Shown in pieces: positions 1 to 10,085 of a DNA stretch of 64,000 bases. Both the position numbers and the translations under genes were made by a program. The notes under the pieces were generated by a model, which was not told where the DNA came from, did no database searches, and worked only from the letters and a program-made list of their open reading frames with translations. Each line of letters begins with the position of its first letter. The first letter of the stretch is position 1. The stretch is from Triticum aestivum. Lineage: Eukaryota; Streptophyta; Magnoliopsida; Poales; Poaceae. The stretch is from NCBI RefSeq assembly GCF_018294505.1, contig NC_057809.1:422056233-422120232 (forward strand), given 5' to 3'.

Positions 1-986
1 GGCGGAGCATCGAGGATGGCCAACGGAGGGGGGTAGAATAGTTGCTGTGGCCCCCCCACCTGACTGGTGCTTCCCTGCCCAGCGTCGATGTGGAGGCAGT
101 CGACCTTCTGGGTGATGGCAGCGACATGGAAGCCTACAGCAGCAGGAGCCGGGGTGGAGACGCATGGGCTACTGAGAGGGGCGTCGAGGTCGGCGATGCA
201 TGGCAGGATGTCATCTTCCGGGAAGCCGTCAATGGCCCCATGTCGAGTGGAAGCGTGGGGCGGTGAACGGCCGCCATCCTCAAAGGCCAGCGGCGAAGTG
301 AGCTCCTCGAGCATGGCATTCTCGATCTATAGTTGCATGACGTCGGTACGAGGTGGAGGCGAGAGGGCACGTCCGCCAGGGAAGAAGAAGAACTGGGCCA
401 CCGGGTCAGGCTCAGGCGTGCCCAGGCGAGCGGCCTCGCGCGGGCGGAGTGGGAGCGGGGGGTGGCCTTGAGGACGGGGCCCTCCTTTGCCTGCTTGCCA
501 TGGCCGTCGTGCCTGCGGTCGGAGGGGGCCTTGTTGCGATGCCGGGGAGCGGCCTCGACGACGTCAGTGGCCTTGCCCTTGGCGTGGCAAGAGATGGCCA
601 GAAAGGCGTCCTTCCAAGAGCGCCGCAGCCCACCTTGGTTGCCATCGCGGTCTGTGTCATGGCGATCGACGACCGGAGGCCCATCCCTGCATCCGGAGGC
701 CGGCGCCCGCGAGGCCGCCCTCCTCCCTGGGGCCTGGCCGTCCTCGACTCCGGTGGCCCAGGAACCCGGCTCAGTCCGCGGGAAGGGGCGGTCGTCATCA
801 TCAGAGGAGGAAGGGATACCGCTCTGGCCCGAGTGTGAGGAACGCGGCGAGAGCGGGGTCCAGTCCTCCATCCGATCCACGTGGATGGGCATGTCGTAGC
901 GGCAGACGCCCGACGGAGGAGGGACGCGGCGATCAGGCGGGGAGTATCCAATGATATCTTCGACGGGGCCCGCCCCCCTCTTGAGC
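1..986 (-). pseudogene. LINE ORF1 C-terminal fragment (preceding unit)
   Basis: This stretch is closely similar to 17711-18700, 48761-49751 and 58906-59893. It encodes on the minus strand the proline- and serine-rich middle of the LINE ORF1 (RNA-binding, Gag-like) protein. The window starts inside the ORF, and the 5' part is cut off at ~986, where CACTA sequence begins. The reading switches frame more than once, so the copy is dead. The CCHC knuckles of ORF1 lie upstream of the cut and are absent. Plus-strand readings here are GC-rich shadows. Confidence 0.8.
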
Positions 987-1600
987 GCCCGCCCAGATGT
1001 AACTTTTTGAGTAGATGATTTTTCATATAAAAAACTTTTTCATCCGAGTTAGTATGCAAAAGTTATGCCCATTTCTACAAATTTCAGAGAGATTTTGCAA
1101 ATAAAGTCAAAATATACATTTGCAAATTTCCCAAACTAGACCACATATCACATGGGAAACTTATTTTCTTTTATTTTTTGACATTTCCATCATTTTCTTT
1201 TATTTTTTTTAAACTGAAAAGGCGATCCATGGGGGGGGGGGTAGAGTTTGAAAATGGGACCTTTAGTACCGGTTCGTGGCATGAACCGGGACTAAAGGTC
1301 TCAACCCCATTAGTCCCGGTTCGTGCCTCAAACCGGGACTAAAGGTCTAATCTTTAGTCCCGGTTTGAGGCATGAACCGGGACCAATGGTTGTGGGCCAG
1401 GAGCGAGGCCCATTGGTCCCGGTTCATCCCACCAACCGGGACCAAAAGGTCCAGATGAACCGGGACCAATGGCCCACGTGGCCCGGCCGGCCCCCTGGGC
1501 TCACGAACCGGGACCAATGCCCCCATTGGTCCCGGTTCTGGACTGAACCGGGACTAATGGGCTGACTCGGCCTGGACCAAAGCCCTGTTTTCTACTAGTG
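987..1600 (-). mobile_element. CACTA transposon end fragment, unit 1
   Basis: The fragment ends at 1600 in ...TCTACTAGTG, the complement of a CACTAGTAGAAAA terminus. Inside it are many alternating copies of ACCGGGACTAAAG/ACCGGGACCAATGG and their complements (1262-1560), typical of the subterminal repeats where CACTA transposases bind. An AT-rich stretch (990-1230) and a G homopolymer near 1230-1241 lie further in. No transposase is present; the rest of the element was cut off at the duplication joint. The family is a CACTA type common in Triticeae; I do not name it. Confidence 0.75.
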
Positions 1601-1724
1601 CTGGACTAGTTTTACCATTGTCGAATTGTCTTGTGCACCGGGATTCTGAGCCTGATCGGAGGGTCCCGCGATGGAGGGATGTCTCTGCGGATCATGAGCT
1701 TGTCAAGCGGTAAGTTGGGACACC
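1601..1724 (+). repeat. Diverged chromovirus-type LTR fragment, left part, unit 1
   Basis: The sequence continues at 9234 after removal of the nested LTR element. It resembles the reverse complement of the long LTRs at 19463-42866: the stretch around AGCTTGTCAAG...TAAGTTGGGAC and the following GAGCCGTGCCCGCGGTTATG are shared. I read it as an old LTR of a related gypsy family lying in the opposite orientation. Confidence 0.6.
1720..1724. repeat. Target-site duplication, left copy (ACACC)
   Basis: ACACC directly precedes the TGTCGG start of the left LTR. It matches the bases after the right LTR and the single copy in the empty site of unit 3 (50477-50481). Confidence 0.9.
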
Positions 1725-2203
1725 TGTCGGTGTCCAAACCGGTGGATCTCGGGTAGGGGGTCTCGAACTGTGCGTCTAGGCCGGATGGTAACAGGAGACA
1801 GGGGACACTTTGTTTTACCTAGGTTCAGGCCCTCTCGATGGAGGTAAAACCCTACTCCTGCTTGATTAATATTGATGATATGGGTAGTAAGTAGATCTAC
1901 CACGAGATCAAGGAGGCTAAACCCTAGAAGCTAGCCTATGGTATGATTGTGTATGGAGTTGATTCTGTCCTACGGACTACAACCCTCCGGTTTATATAGA
2001 CACCGGATAGGGTTAGGGTTACACAGAGTCGGCTACAATGGTAGGAGATCTTGAATATCACATCGCCAAGCTTGCCTTCCACGCCAAGGAAAGTCCCATC
2101 CGGACACGGGACGAAGTCTTCAATCTTGTATCTTCATAGTCCAGGAGTCCGGCTGAAGGTATAGTCCGGCTATCCGAACACCCCCTAATCCAGGACTCCC
2201 TCA
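1725..2203 (-). repeat. 3' LTR of the Tat-type element
   Basis: On the minus strand it begins TGAGGGAGTCC and ends ACCGACA; on the plus strand this is TGTCGGTG...CTCCCTCA. It is 479 bp against 483 bp for its partner, with about 2.3% substitutions counted by eye. A TATA-like GTTTATATAG lies near 1990. Confidence 0.88.
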
Positions 2204-2216
2204 GTAGCCCCTGAAC
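2204..2216 (-). promoter_or_regulatory. Polypurine-like tract of the Tat-type element
   Basis: Directly before the 3' LTR on the minus strand is GGTTCAGGGGCTAC, a G-rich stretch in the place where plus-strand priming would occur. It is imperfect as a polypurine tract. Confidence 0.4.
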
Positions 2217-2641
2217 CAGGCTTCAATGACGACGAGTCCGGCGCGCAAATTGTCTTCGGCATTGCAAGGCGGGTTCCTCCTCCAAGTCCTTCATAGAAGA
2301 TTGTAATCACCAAGAGTAGTGTCCGGCTTTGTAAAATAAGTTTCCACATATTGCCATAGAGAGAATAATATTAACACAAATCTAATCTGCTGACGTATTC
2401 TGAAGTGCACCATCACACCACAGCCAAGTCCTTTACTCGAATCGTTTTCACTCTTCCACCTCAGCATGTTTTGCGAGGCGGTTTCCTTGGCACGTCCTGT
2501 CAAAGCAGAGATCGTGTCCCCCCCTTTACGGGATCCTCATCAATACGGACGTGGGTAACCCAATCGTGCCCGTTAGCATGTTTTCTCGATTAAAGGCGAG
2601 TCCCAAACGGTTACGGGGAGGGCTCTTGGTATTCAACCTCT

Positions 2642-2648
2642 TATAAAG
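2642..2648 (+). promoter_or_regulatory. Possible TATA box for the antisense accessory ORF
   Basis: TATAAAG lies about 105 bp upstream of the ATG at 2751, on the strand of the accessory ORF. It is preceded by CCTCT and followed by a pyrimidine-rich leader. It would let the ORF be transcribed independently of, and against, the LTR promoter. Motif call only. Confidence 0.35.
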
Positions 2649-2750
2649 AGACCAAAGCCTTACTCCCTTTTTAATCTCAAATGAGTTCACCCGTCGCCTC
2701 GAGTTCCAACACCCTAGGCTTCAGATTCCAGGCGCTTCGGACCTTCGACA

Positions 2751-5688
2751 ATGTCCGGTTCCGACCTCCAGGGCCGATGGATGCCCTCCTCCGTCACGGA
2801 GGGGGACGTGCTAAAGTTGAGAGAGGCTAAGTTCTTGACCGCCAAAATCCCGCATAGGTTGCCTGTTCAAGGGCAAGCTGTTCCTAGTCCCCAGCCTGGC
2901 GAGAGCGTAGTGTTCATGTCTCACTTCCTTTGGGGGTTAGGCTTCCCGATGGATCCCTTCGTGAGGGGGCTGCTGTTTTATTATGGGCTGGAACTTCATG
3001 ACTTAGCTCCGGAGTCCATCCTCCATATTTCCTTATTCATTGTTGTATGCGAAGCGTTCCTCCGTGTTACCCCTCACTTCGGATTGTGGGTCAAGACCTT
3101 TGGAGTGGAGCCGAAGATGATCGAGGGACGGCATGTAGAGTGTGGAGGCACTGTCATAAGTAAGAATGCTGATGCTCCATGGCCCGAGGGCTTCTTTCAA
3201 GAGGAGCTCGGCTTGTGGCAACGAGAATGGTTCTATATCACCGCTCCCAGGAGCGCCAAGTGGGCGGTGCCTCCTGCCTTTTGCCCGGGTCCCCCACCAC
3301 GGCTGGCGTCATGGGTCAACAAAGGATTAGATTGGGGGTTATCCAAAGATGTGCCCCTGTCGCAGGGCCGCATTAGGGATCTCCTAGTAGGAGACCTCAA
3401 CCTAGTCAAGGTGACGCAGGTCATGCTGATTCGCCAAATACTGCCCGGCAAACGTCGCCCCCTTCGCCTGTGGGAGTTTAATCCAGAGGGACCGTGAACT
3501 CTCCAGAACTTCATGGGCGCAATGCCCGCGGAGATGTATAGAATGTTCTTCGGATCACAAGAGATGTGTCCGGATTTAACCGAGGACGCAGGTCTAAGCT
3601 GCAATCGCCCGGAACTCAGGTAAGCAACCTCGTGCCCGGACCTTCTATCCGTATAATCGTTATAAACTTGCCCCTAAAAGAGTCGTCCTTTTGAGCAGGA
3701 GTGGATAGCGAAGGCAAAGCTGATCAGGTGTCCGGCTCCCCTTCCTGAAACCAGGTCGGATCCTGTGCTGGTCAGGATGCTGGAGACAATGCCTTTGGCG
3801 GGGGAGGACAAGGAAGCTATGGCCTCCTCGAAGGAGGCTCTCCGAAGGGAGGAACCGACAATTCCCTTCCTGAGGGGAAGAAGAGAGCCGCCTCTAACGA
3901 CCCGGAAACCATGGTCTCGAAACGGGGGAGAAAATCCTCGTCAGAGGGTCCGGCGCCGGGGAGTTCCTCGGCCGGACTATGCCCTCAAGGGGATCAGCCC
4001 TCCAGCGAGCCGTAAGTAGAGAGAGGTGTTTCTTTTGAGGGATGAGAGAAATCTTTGATTTATATCTGAGAAGACTAACCGAAATTTTACCTTGCAGCTC
4101 GGACCTCAGCCCTTCTCAGTAGAGCTCGTCTTCGGGGGATCTTCTTCCAGAGATGATGGAGAGCGGGACGCCTCCCTCTGCCGTGCCGCCTAGCGAGGCG
4201 GGCGACCCTGAGGTGTCGTCGCGGAGAGTTTCCCCGAATCCGACAGGGGCGGAAGGCGGCAGTGCGGTCCCCCGAGGTTCTCCGCATCCGGCCTTCGAAA
4301 GGGGCCATAGGACAAGTCCGGCACCGTCTGGTGCTCGGTCGGAGGAGCTAAAGATTCTGCTGGGGCGAGCTTCTATCTCAGAGGAGCATCGTGCATTGAT
4401 GGGCACGGTGATTGAAAGGATTTCATTCGCAGAAATTGGATATCATGAGGCCGTCAAAAGTTTACTGACGGGTTTTGAGGTACGTTAGATAATGTACACT
4501 TTTGTTAGTTGCGCATAAATAAGATGTGCCCTGTGTAGATAGTAGCCCCTGAGACTCTGCGTGTTGTCAAGGAATGACCGCACATAGAGGATCATAATCC
4601 CAGGTCTAAGATGTTGCCTTTGAATGTAGGTGGCGAGGTGTCCGGAATCAAGCCGGACTAATGATGTGGCCGAACTAAAGCGGCAACTGGACGTGGCGGA
4701 TGCCGACATCGCGCTTGTCAATAAGCGGCTTGATGAGGCTCAAGGTATGGAATTCTTCGGGTGGCGCCAGGTAAGAGGAGCTTTATGCCAGTGTCTTACA
4801 ATGTGTGTGCTTGATGCAGATGGTGCGGCCGCCATGGAGAATCTTAGGGAGAAACTTGCCCGAGCGAAGGAGCAAGCCAGAAAAAGCGATGCGGCTGCCA
4901 AGGAGGCCCTTGAAGAGCTGAGGGCCGAGCAGGCTGCTCATTGCCGAAGCAAAGAGGAGATGGCCGAGATGGCCGAAGAGTTAAGAAGCGCTACCGACCG
5001 TTGCAAACTTCTTGAAAAAGAAGACCAGGCAAAACAGACGGATTTAGAAAAGGCCGTTGCCAATGCCAACGACGCTCGCTCTGCGATGAGAGCTGCGAAA
5101 GAGGAGCTACATCAGGCCGAACAGATTGCGGCTGGAAAGCCCTTTATGCTGCGGAGGAAGTTTTGTGATCCAAAGTTTGCTCCGTTGGACCGGATGTGGA
5201 GTGTGAAGGACACCTATCTGGACTTGGCAACAAGTGCCGCTGATGCGACTGAACACTTCCGAGATCAGAAAGATTGCGAAGTGGAAAAGCTTTTCTAGTT
5301 GCAGTTTCATAATCCAGAGCGTCCACTGGCAGTGGATGATCGTTTGGCTCAATGGGCCGAACTGAATAGGTTGTCCGGACTCGCCATGAAGTATGTCATG
5401 GATCATCTGTGGCCGGGGAGATCGGAGCCGAAGAGCTATTTCAGCTTGGTGCAGCAATTCCTTGACGCGGTGCCGCGTATAAATGCAATTAAGAGGTCAG
5501 CATGCACAGAGGGCGCACGGATGGCTCTTGCCCATGTTAAGACATACTGGGCAGAGATGGAGGCCACTGTTGTTGCGTCCCGAGATTCGGACCAAAGCCG
5601 AGTACCTTCCGAGCACTATTTTCAAGAAGTTCTTGAAGGCGCTCGTGTAATAGAGACGCAGTGCCCGAAAGATGCTATGTTAAGATAG
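2751..5688 (+). pseudogene. Antisense accessory ORF of the Tat-type element, five predicted exons, decayed
   Basis: Exon 1 (2751-3619) encodes a globular protein of the kind filed in Pfam as putative gypsy-type transposon (PF04195), with the recurrent FVRGLLFYYGLELHDL, PHFGLW and WFYI patterns. Likely splice sites follow: CAG^GTAAGC at 3619, ...GAGCAG at 3698, CC^GTAAGT at 4011, CTTGCAG at 4097, GAG^GTACGT at 4479, TGTAG at 4629, CAAG^GTATGG at 4744 and ATGCAG at 4819. Exon 5 (4820-5688) begins with a long charged heptad-like coiled coil, to about 5130, and then a globular end. Stops interrupt the reading at 3495, 4120 and 5296, and exons 1 and 2 are each out of phase with the next exon, so the copy is dead. 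The function of these accessory ORFs is unknown. Exon phases 3-4 and 4-5 agree. Confidence 0.65.
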
Positions 5689-5785
5689 AATATGTAATTA
5701 TGAAGTAATATTTTGATAAACTGTAGTGGCTTATTTTATACTTGTGCCTCCAAGTATTGTAAACACCTTCTAATCGGGCGTTTTA

Positions 5786-5821
<36 letters not shown>

Positions 5822-6960
5822 AGAATCTAAAAGATGGCAGTCGTTGGCTTCAGCCCCCACGCACATAGTGCGAGGGTGTTCGCAGAAGACGCATTCTCAC
5901 ACTTAACCCAACGTCTTGGTCCTACAAAGGAGGTGATAGCGCAGCGGGCCAGGCAACCGGACTATAATGCTTTAACACTTTCACTTAGCCATAGGAGTTT
6001 GAAAATGAGACTCTTTAGGTAGCTCCTTGGTGGCAACTGCGCTCGTCCGAATTCGGGGCGCGTATGTGCCTGACTGGGAAGTGGTCCTTCGTCAAAGCGG
6101 AGGAATCCGATAGATTCCGATCGGTCATTGAGTGGCCGACCATTCTCACGCTACATCGTGACAGTCAGTTTTCGGCTTTCTCTACTAAGGTGCTCGCCCT
6201 GGCCAAACCGGGGGCACAATCGCAGTAGTTCTCCTGGTGCTACCTTAGCCGATAGAGCGGAACGTAAGGTAGCCGAACTCAGGAGCCGGGCAACCAAACA
6301 TTTGACCAAAGACATGATTCGGAGCTGATGCATATAATGCCAAAACTCTCGACGCCGAACACTCCCTAAGGTGTTCGGTCTTTATGAGTGCGGGCCAAAC
6401 AACACTCTTTATTGAAAAAGCCCCTAGTGTCCAGGTACGCGCAAAAATTCTGACGTGCCCACATGCCAAGACGCCAGCCTCCTCCTTGGTTATATTAGAA
6501 AGAAAAACCAGGGGATGTGTAGCAACAAGAGACGGTAAAAAAGGTTTACGTAGGGTCTTAATCTAAAAAGAATCCTTTAGGACGGGTCCCTACTGCACGT
6601 CTGCGCCTGTGTCTCTATTGTGCCGTATTTTGGACGGGCGCCGCACGACGTTCATCTATAAAAGAGAGAGTTCAAAACGAATCGTGCCGAAAAAGATTAA
6701 AGTAAGATATGTAAGTTTGAGCTTTATTGTCTCTTATTGTATATGCGTGGAGCCCCTTGTGCGGGGGTATATGGCTTCTAGACCCGCATCAATGATGATT
6801 TTGCACCGAACTCGTCTATCCACGTTCGTGGTCTTTAAATGACCTATTTTGAAGTTTTTTGGCCGGTGAGGCCATTTTGCTGTGGGGCTATTAAAGCGGC
6901 CGCACTATCCTCCGCTTGGGGAGGCGCACTTTAGTGTTTCCCCATCAAAGAAATGATGCC
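5689..6960. other. Non-coding stretch between accessory ORF and protease remnant
   Basis: No RT, RNase H or integrase similarity could be read on either strand, though an intact element would carry these domains near here. Contents are a dinucleotide repeat (5785-5823) and unrecognised unique-looking sequence. The domain loss is therefore a deletion or replacement on the right side, near 6960. Confidence 0.6.
5785..5823. repeat. (AT)n microsatellite
   Basis: About 12 alternating TA units are followed by interrupted GTATATATGTAT, just after the accessory ORF end. It is a possible polymorphic site. Confidence 0.9.
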
Positions 6961-7472
6961 TCATGGTCCAGGCATTTTAAGCGTAAGAGATGCATAATGT
7001 GGTATTGCGTTAAATCGAGCAAAAGCTTCACGTCCCAGTAGTGCTTGATAGCGACTTGAGAACGGGACGACGTGGAAGGTCAGCTTTTCGCGGCGGAGGT
7101 TATCGGCAGAGCCAAATGTGACTGTTAGCCGAAGAAACCCGTACAATGGGTGTCCGGACCAGGTATTACCCCTTGAAAGGAGGTTTTGTTGCGGCGGATT
7201 CTTGCTGGGTTTATCCCCATGTGCTGTATTGTATCCTGATATATCAGGTTTAGTCCGCTGCCGCCGTCCATAAGGACATTTGAAAACTTGAGTCCGCCAA
7301 TTATTGGATCGAGTATCAAGGCAGTCCATCCTACTTTCTTGATATTCCTAGAATAATCTAGCTGATCGAAAGTGATCGGTTTTGACAACCAGTGGCAGGA
7401 TCCTTTGGGGATGAGTCGTGTGGTGCGTACCTTTACGGGCACCGCACGTTTTGTTATGTGAAGTGAGTTCAC
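6961..7472 (-). pseudogene. Aspartic protease remnant of the Tat-type pol
   Basis: The minus strand encodes a pepsin-like retroviral protease segment. The pattern ITFDQLDY is followed by VLMDGGSGLNLIY, in which DGGSG occupies the place of the usual D-T/S-G catalytic motif, as is common in this lineage. A second segment reads FGSADNLRREKLTFHVVPF, ALLGREAFARF and PHYASLTLKMPGP, the usual protease end. A frameshift near 7130 separates the two. A stop follows MPGP, and nothing of RT comes after it. Confidence 0.75.
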
Positions 7473-7483
7473 AGTTTTTACTT

Positions 7484-8698
7484 CTTGCGGGAAGTTCTTT
7501 TGTTTCCTGGTGCTCTGCTGTTGGGGTTCGTCCTCGTCTTCGCTTGGTGTGTCGAGCCCCTTGTGTTCGGCATTGAGTCTGCCGGATTGTTTGAAGACCC
7601 AACAGTCTCTGTGGGTATGGTTAGCAGGCTTCCCGGGAGTACTGTGTATCTGACATATCCTGTCTAGGATTTTGTTTAGGTTGGATGGATCATCCCTGTT
7701 GTCCTGGGAGGCGATTTTTCCTGATTTTGTCGTGAGCCTTTGAATCCGGCGTTGACTGCCATGCTCTTCGGACTTTTGTTCTTAGTCCGGCGACGGTCCT
7801 TGTTGCGTCACGGTCTTCCGTTTACATCCCTGGTTTCGGATGTACTTGGGTCACTGGGGCCGCGCCTTGCCAACCAGCTGTCCTCTCCTGCACAAAAGCG
7901 GGTCATGAGGCTTGTTAGTGCGGCCATTGTTCTTGGCTTTTCATGGCCGAGGTGTCTGGCGAGCCATTCGTCTCGGACGTTCTGTCGATGTCTTCGGAGC
8001 CGAAGTTCAGGCATGTCGGTTAGATCGTCGACAGTGGCTATAAAGTGGGTGGTGGGTGGGGTTTGAATTTCCTCACCGTCCGTATCCCACCCTTGCTGAC
8101 CGTAGTCCGGCCAGGGCTCTCCTGATAAAGAGAGAGACTTAAGAGAATTCAGGATGTCGCCAAAAGGCGGATGCTGAAAGATGTCCACTGCGGTGAACTC
8201 CATTACCGGCGCCCAATCGGATTTGATTGGCAGGGGTGCGGGGGGCTCGGAGTTCGGAGAGGAATCCGGCTCCTCGGAGTCACGGGTCATGCGGAGTGCG
8301 GGGCTGGGGTTCGGCTCAATCGCCTCTAAGATCGCAGTCCCTGAGGCAGCGTCGAACCGCTGATCCTCGATCGGTGCAGTGGGTTCCGAATCAATGGTCG
8401 AAACCAATGCGTGTGCGGCCTCCAAGGCGCTGTTCGGCGGCAGAGCTATATCCTGCCCATCGAGACAGTGCGGCACGCTTGGCTGTGGCTCGATTCCGTC
8501 GAAGATCAAGTCTCCGCGGACGTCGGCCGTGTAGTTTAGGCTTCCAAACCTGACCTGATGGCCAGGGGCGTAGCTTTCGATCTGCTCAAGGTGGCCAAGC
8601 GAATTGGCCCGCAGCGCGAAGCCACCGAAGACGAAGATCTGTCTGGGGAGAAAGGTCTCAGCCTGGAACGCATCGTTGTTGAAGATCAAAGGGGCCAT
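7484..8698 (-). pseudogene. Gag remnant of the Tat-type element
   Basis: The start MAPLIFNND at 8698 lies just inside the primer-binding site. One long reading on the minus strand (to 7808) gives an acidic, proline-rich N-terminal part. The segment RDEWLARHLGHEKPRTMAAL and, in another frame near 7600, KPANHTHRDCWVFKQ belong to the Gag C-terminal region. The capsid-like central domain expected between them is missing, so the gag has its own internal deletion. The protease remnant follows at 7472. Confidence 0.65.
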
Positions 8699-8726
8699 CG
8701 GGCCTAAAGGCGACGACACAGAGGAA

Positions 8727-8744
8727 CTCTCAATGAAAGCACCA
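8727..8744 (-). promoter_or_regulatory. Primer-binding site of the Tat-type element
   Basis: One base inside the 5' LTR the minus strand reads TGGTGCTTTCATTGAGAG. The leading TGG is expected for a sequence pairing with the CCA end of a tRNA. I do not assign the tRNA. Confidence 0.65.
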
Positions 8745-8745
8745 A

Positions 8746-9228
8746 TGTCGGTGTCCAAACCGGCGGATCTCGGGTAGGGGGTCCCGAACTGTGCGTCTAG
8801 GCCGGATGGTAACAGGAGACAGGGGACACTTTGTTTTACCCAGGTTCGGGCCCTCTCGATGGAGGAAAAACCCTACTCCTGCTTGATTAATATTGATGAT
8901 ATGGGTAGTACAAGAGAAGATCTACCACGAGATCAAGGAGGCTAAACCCTAGAAGCTAGCCTATGGTATGATTGTGTATGGAGTTGATTCTGTCCTACGG
9001 ACTACAACCCTCCGGTTTATATAGACATCGGATAGGGTTAGGGTTACACAGAGTTGGTTACAATGGTAGGAGATCTTGAATATCGCATCGCCAAGCTTGC
9101 CTTCCACGCCAAGGAAAGTCCCATCCGGACACGGGACGAAGTGTTCAATCTTGTATCTTCATAGTCCAGGAGTCCGGCTGAAGGTATTGTCCGGCTATCC
9201 GAACACCCCCTAATCCAGGACTCCCTCA
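8746..9228 (-). repeat. 5' LTR of the Tat-type element
   Basis: This is the partner of the LTR at 1725-2203, in the same orientation. It adjoins the primer-binding site, so in element orientation it is the 5' LTR and carries the promoter. Confidence 0.88.
9017..9024 (-). promoter_or_regulatory. TATA-like box of the Tat 5' LTR
   Basis: On the minus strand the sequence reads CTATATAAACCGG, about 200 bp into the 483-bp LTR, a usual place for the U3 promoter. The same box is present in the other LTR. This is a motif call only. Confidence 0.45.
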
Positions 9229-9233
9229 ACACC
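9229..9233. repeat. Target-site duplication, right copy (ACACC)
   Basis: ACACC directly follows the right LTR end TCA. The sequence after it (CCTCCAAGGTTTAAAC) resumes the unit sequence seen uninterrupted at 50482. Confidence 0.9.
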
Positions 9234-9988
9234 CCTCCAAGGTTTAAACTTTCGAGAGCCGTGCCCGCGGTTATGTGGTAGATGGGAATTTGTTAATATC
9301 CGGTTGTAGTGAACTTGAAGTAAACTCAATTAAAATACACCAATCGCGTGCGTAACCGTGATTGTCTCTTTTCGAGGAGGTTTGAGAGGAGAACACAGTT
9401 GGGTTATGTTTGAACGTAAGTAGTTCAGGGTCACTTATTGGTCATTACTAGTTGGCGACCGTTTGCATAGTTCCTCATCTCACTCTTGTACTCGTAAGTT
9501 AGCCACCACACTTGCTTAGTCGTTGCTGCAACCTCACCACTTATCCTTTCCTACTCATTAAGCTTTGCTAATCTTGATACCCATGGTAATGGGATTGCTG
9601 AGTCCTCGTGGCTCACTGATTACTACAATAACAGTTGCAAGTGCAGGTAATGCGATGATCATGACGCGAGAGCGAGGTTTACTTGTTTTGGCATTCTTGT
9701 TCTACTTCTCCTTTATTCAGGGGATAGGTTCCTGGTCGGCAGCCTGGGCTAGCAGGCTGGATGTCGTTTGAGTTTCTGTTTGTGTTTCATCTGTTGTCGG
9801 ATGTTCTTCTCATGTATGATGTATTGATGTATTCTTGTGACGTTTGTATGCCTCTTTGTATGTATCCCCAACTATTACATAATGGTACAATGTAATGATA
9901 TCCACCTTGCAAAAGCGTGTCAATATGCAGTTCTATCCTTGGTGGGACCTTCGAGTTCCTTTAGGATAGAGTCGCATATTGGGCGTGA
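9234..9988 (+). repeat. Diverged chromovirus-type LTR fragment, right part, unit 1
   Basis: It continues the fragment at 1601-1724. Shared blocks with the reverse complement of the LTRs at 19463-42866 include GAGCCGTGCCCGCGGTTATG, GGGAATTTGTTAAT, TCCGGTTGTAG, AAGTTAGCCACCA and GTGGCTCAC. It has no coding content; short readings here are chance. Confidence 0.6.
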
Positions 9989-10085
9989 CAGACACACTCT
10001 CCCCTTCTCATTGCTATGCATCTTCTAGATAGATCTTGCGTGATCGTAGGAACTTTTTTGAAATTGTAAGCTACGTTCCCCAACA
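9989..10085. repeat. End fragment of another LTR (…CGTTCCCCAACA), unit 1
   Basis: The stretch ends GAAATTGTAAGCTACGTTCCCCAACA, the complement of a TGTTGGGGAACGTAG start that is very common in Triticeae LTRs. It is only about 100 bp and is present in all three units (also 43627-43708 and 51236-51333). Confidence 0.55.

Larger units (their letters stand above)
1725..9228 (-). mobile_element. Tat-type gypsy LTR retrotransposon, internally deleted, with antisense accessory ORF
   Basis: Two LTRs of about 480 bp begin TG and end CA and lie in the same orientation. They are flanked by the 5-bp duplication ACACC (1720-1724 and 9229-9233). A primer-binding site adjoins the right LTR and a G-rich polypurine-like tract adjoins the left LTR on the minus strand, so the element is transcribed right to left. 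Gag/protease remnants lie at 6961-8698; the opposite-strand ORF at 2751-5688 lies between pol and the 3' LTR, the arrangement known for accessory ORFs of the Tat lineage. No RT, RNase H or integrase motif is visible, so the element was non-autonomous. LTR differences are about 11 substitutions plus one 4-bp indel. Confidence 0.85.

Noticed and set aside
1323..1565. Plus-strand reading MPQTGTKGLIFSPG... in the CACTA end (also 50091-50285)
   Set aside because: It is made of translated subterminal repeats (NRDQ repeated) and is not a protein gene.
4087..4406. Minus-strand readings inside the accessory ORF region
   Set aside because: They lie opposite predicted exon 3, lack family similarity and do not extend to the neighbouring exons.
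9565..9771. Short ORF MLILIPMVMGLLSP... repeated in all three units
   Set aside because: Its conservation is explained by the unit duplication. It lies in LTR-derived sequence, and the matching LTR region elsewhere has no equivalent reading.
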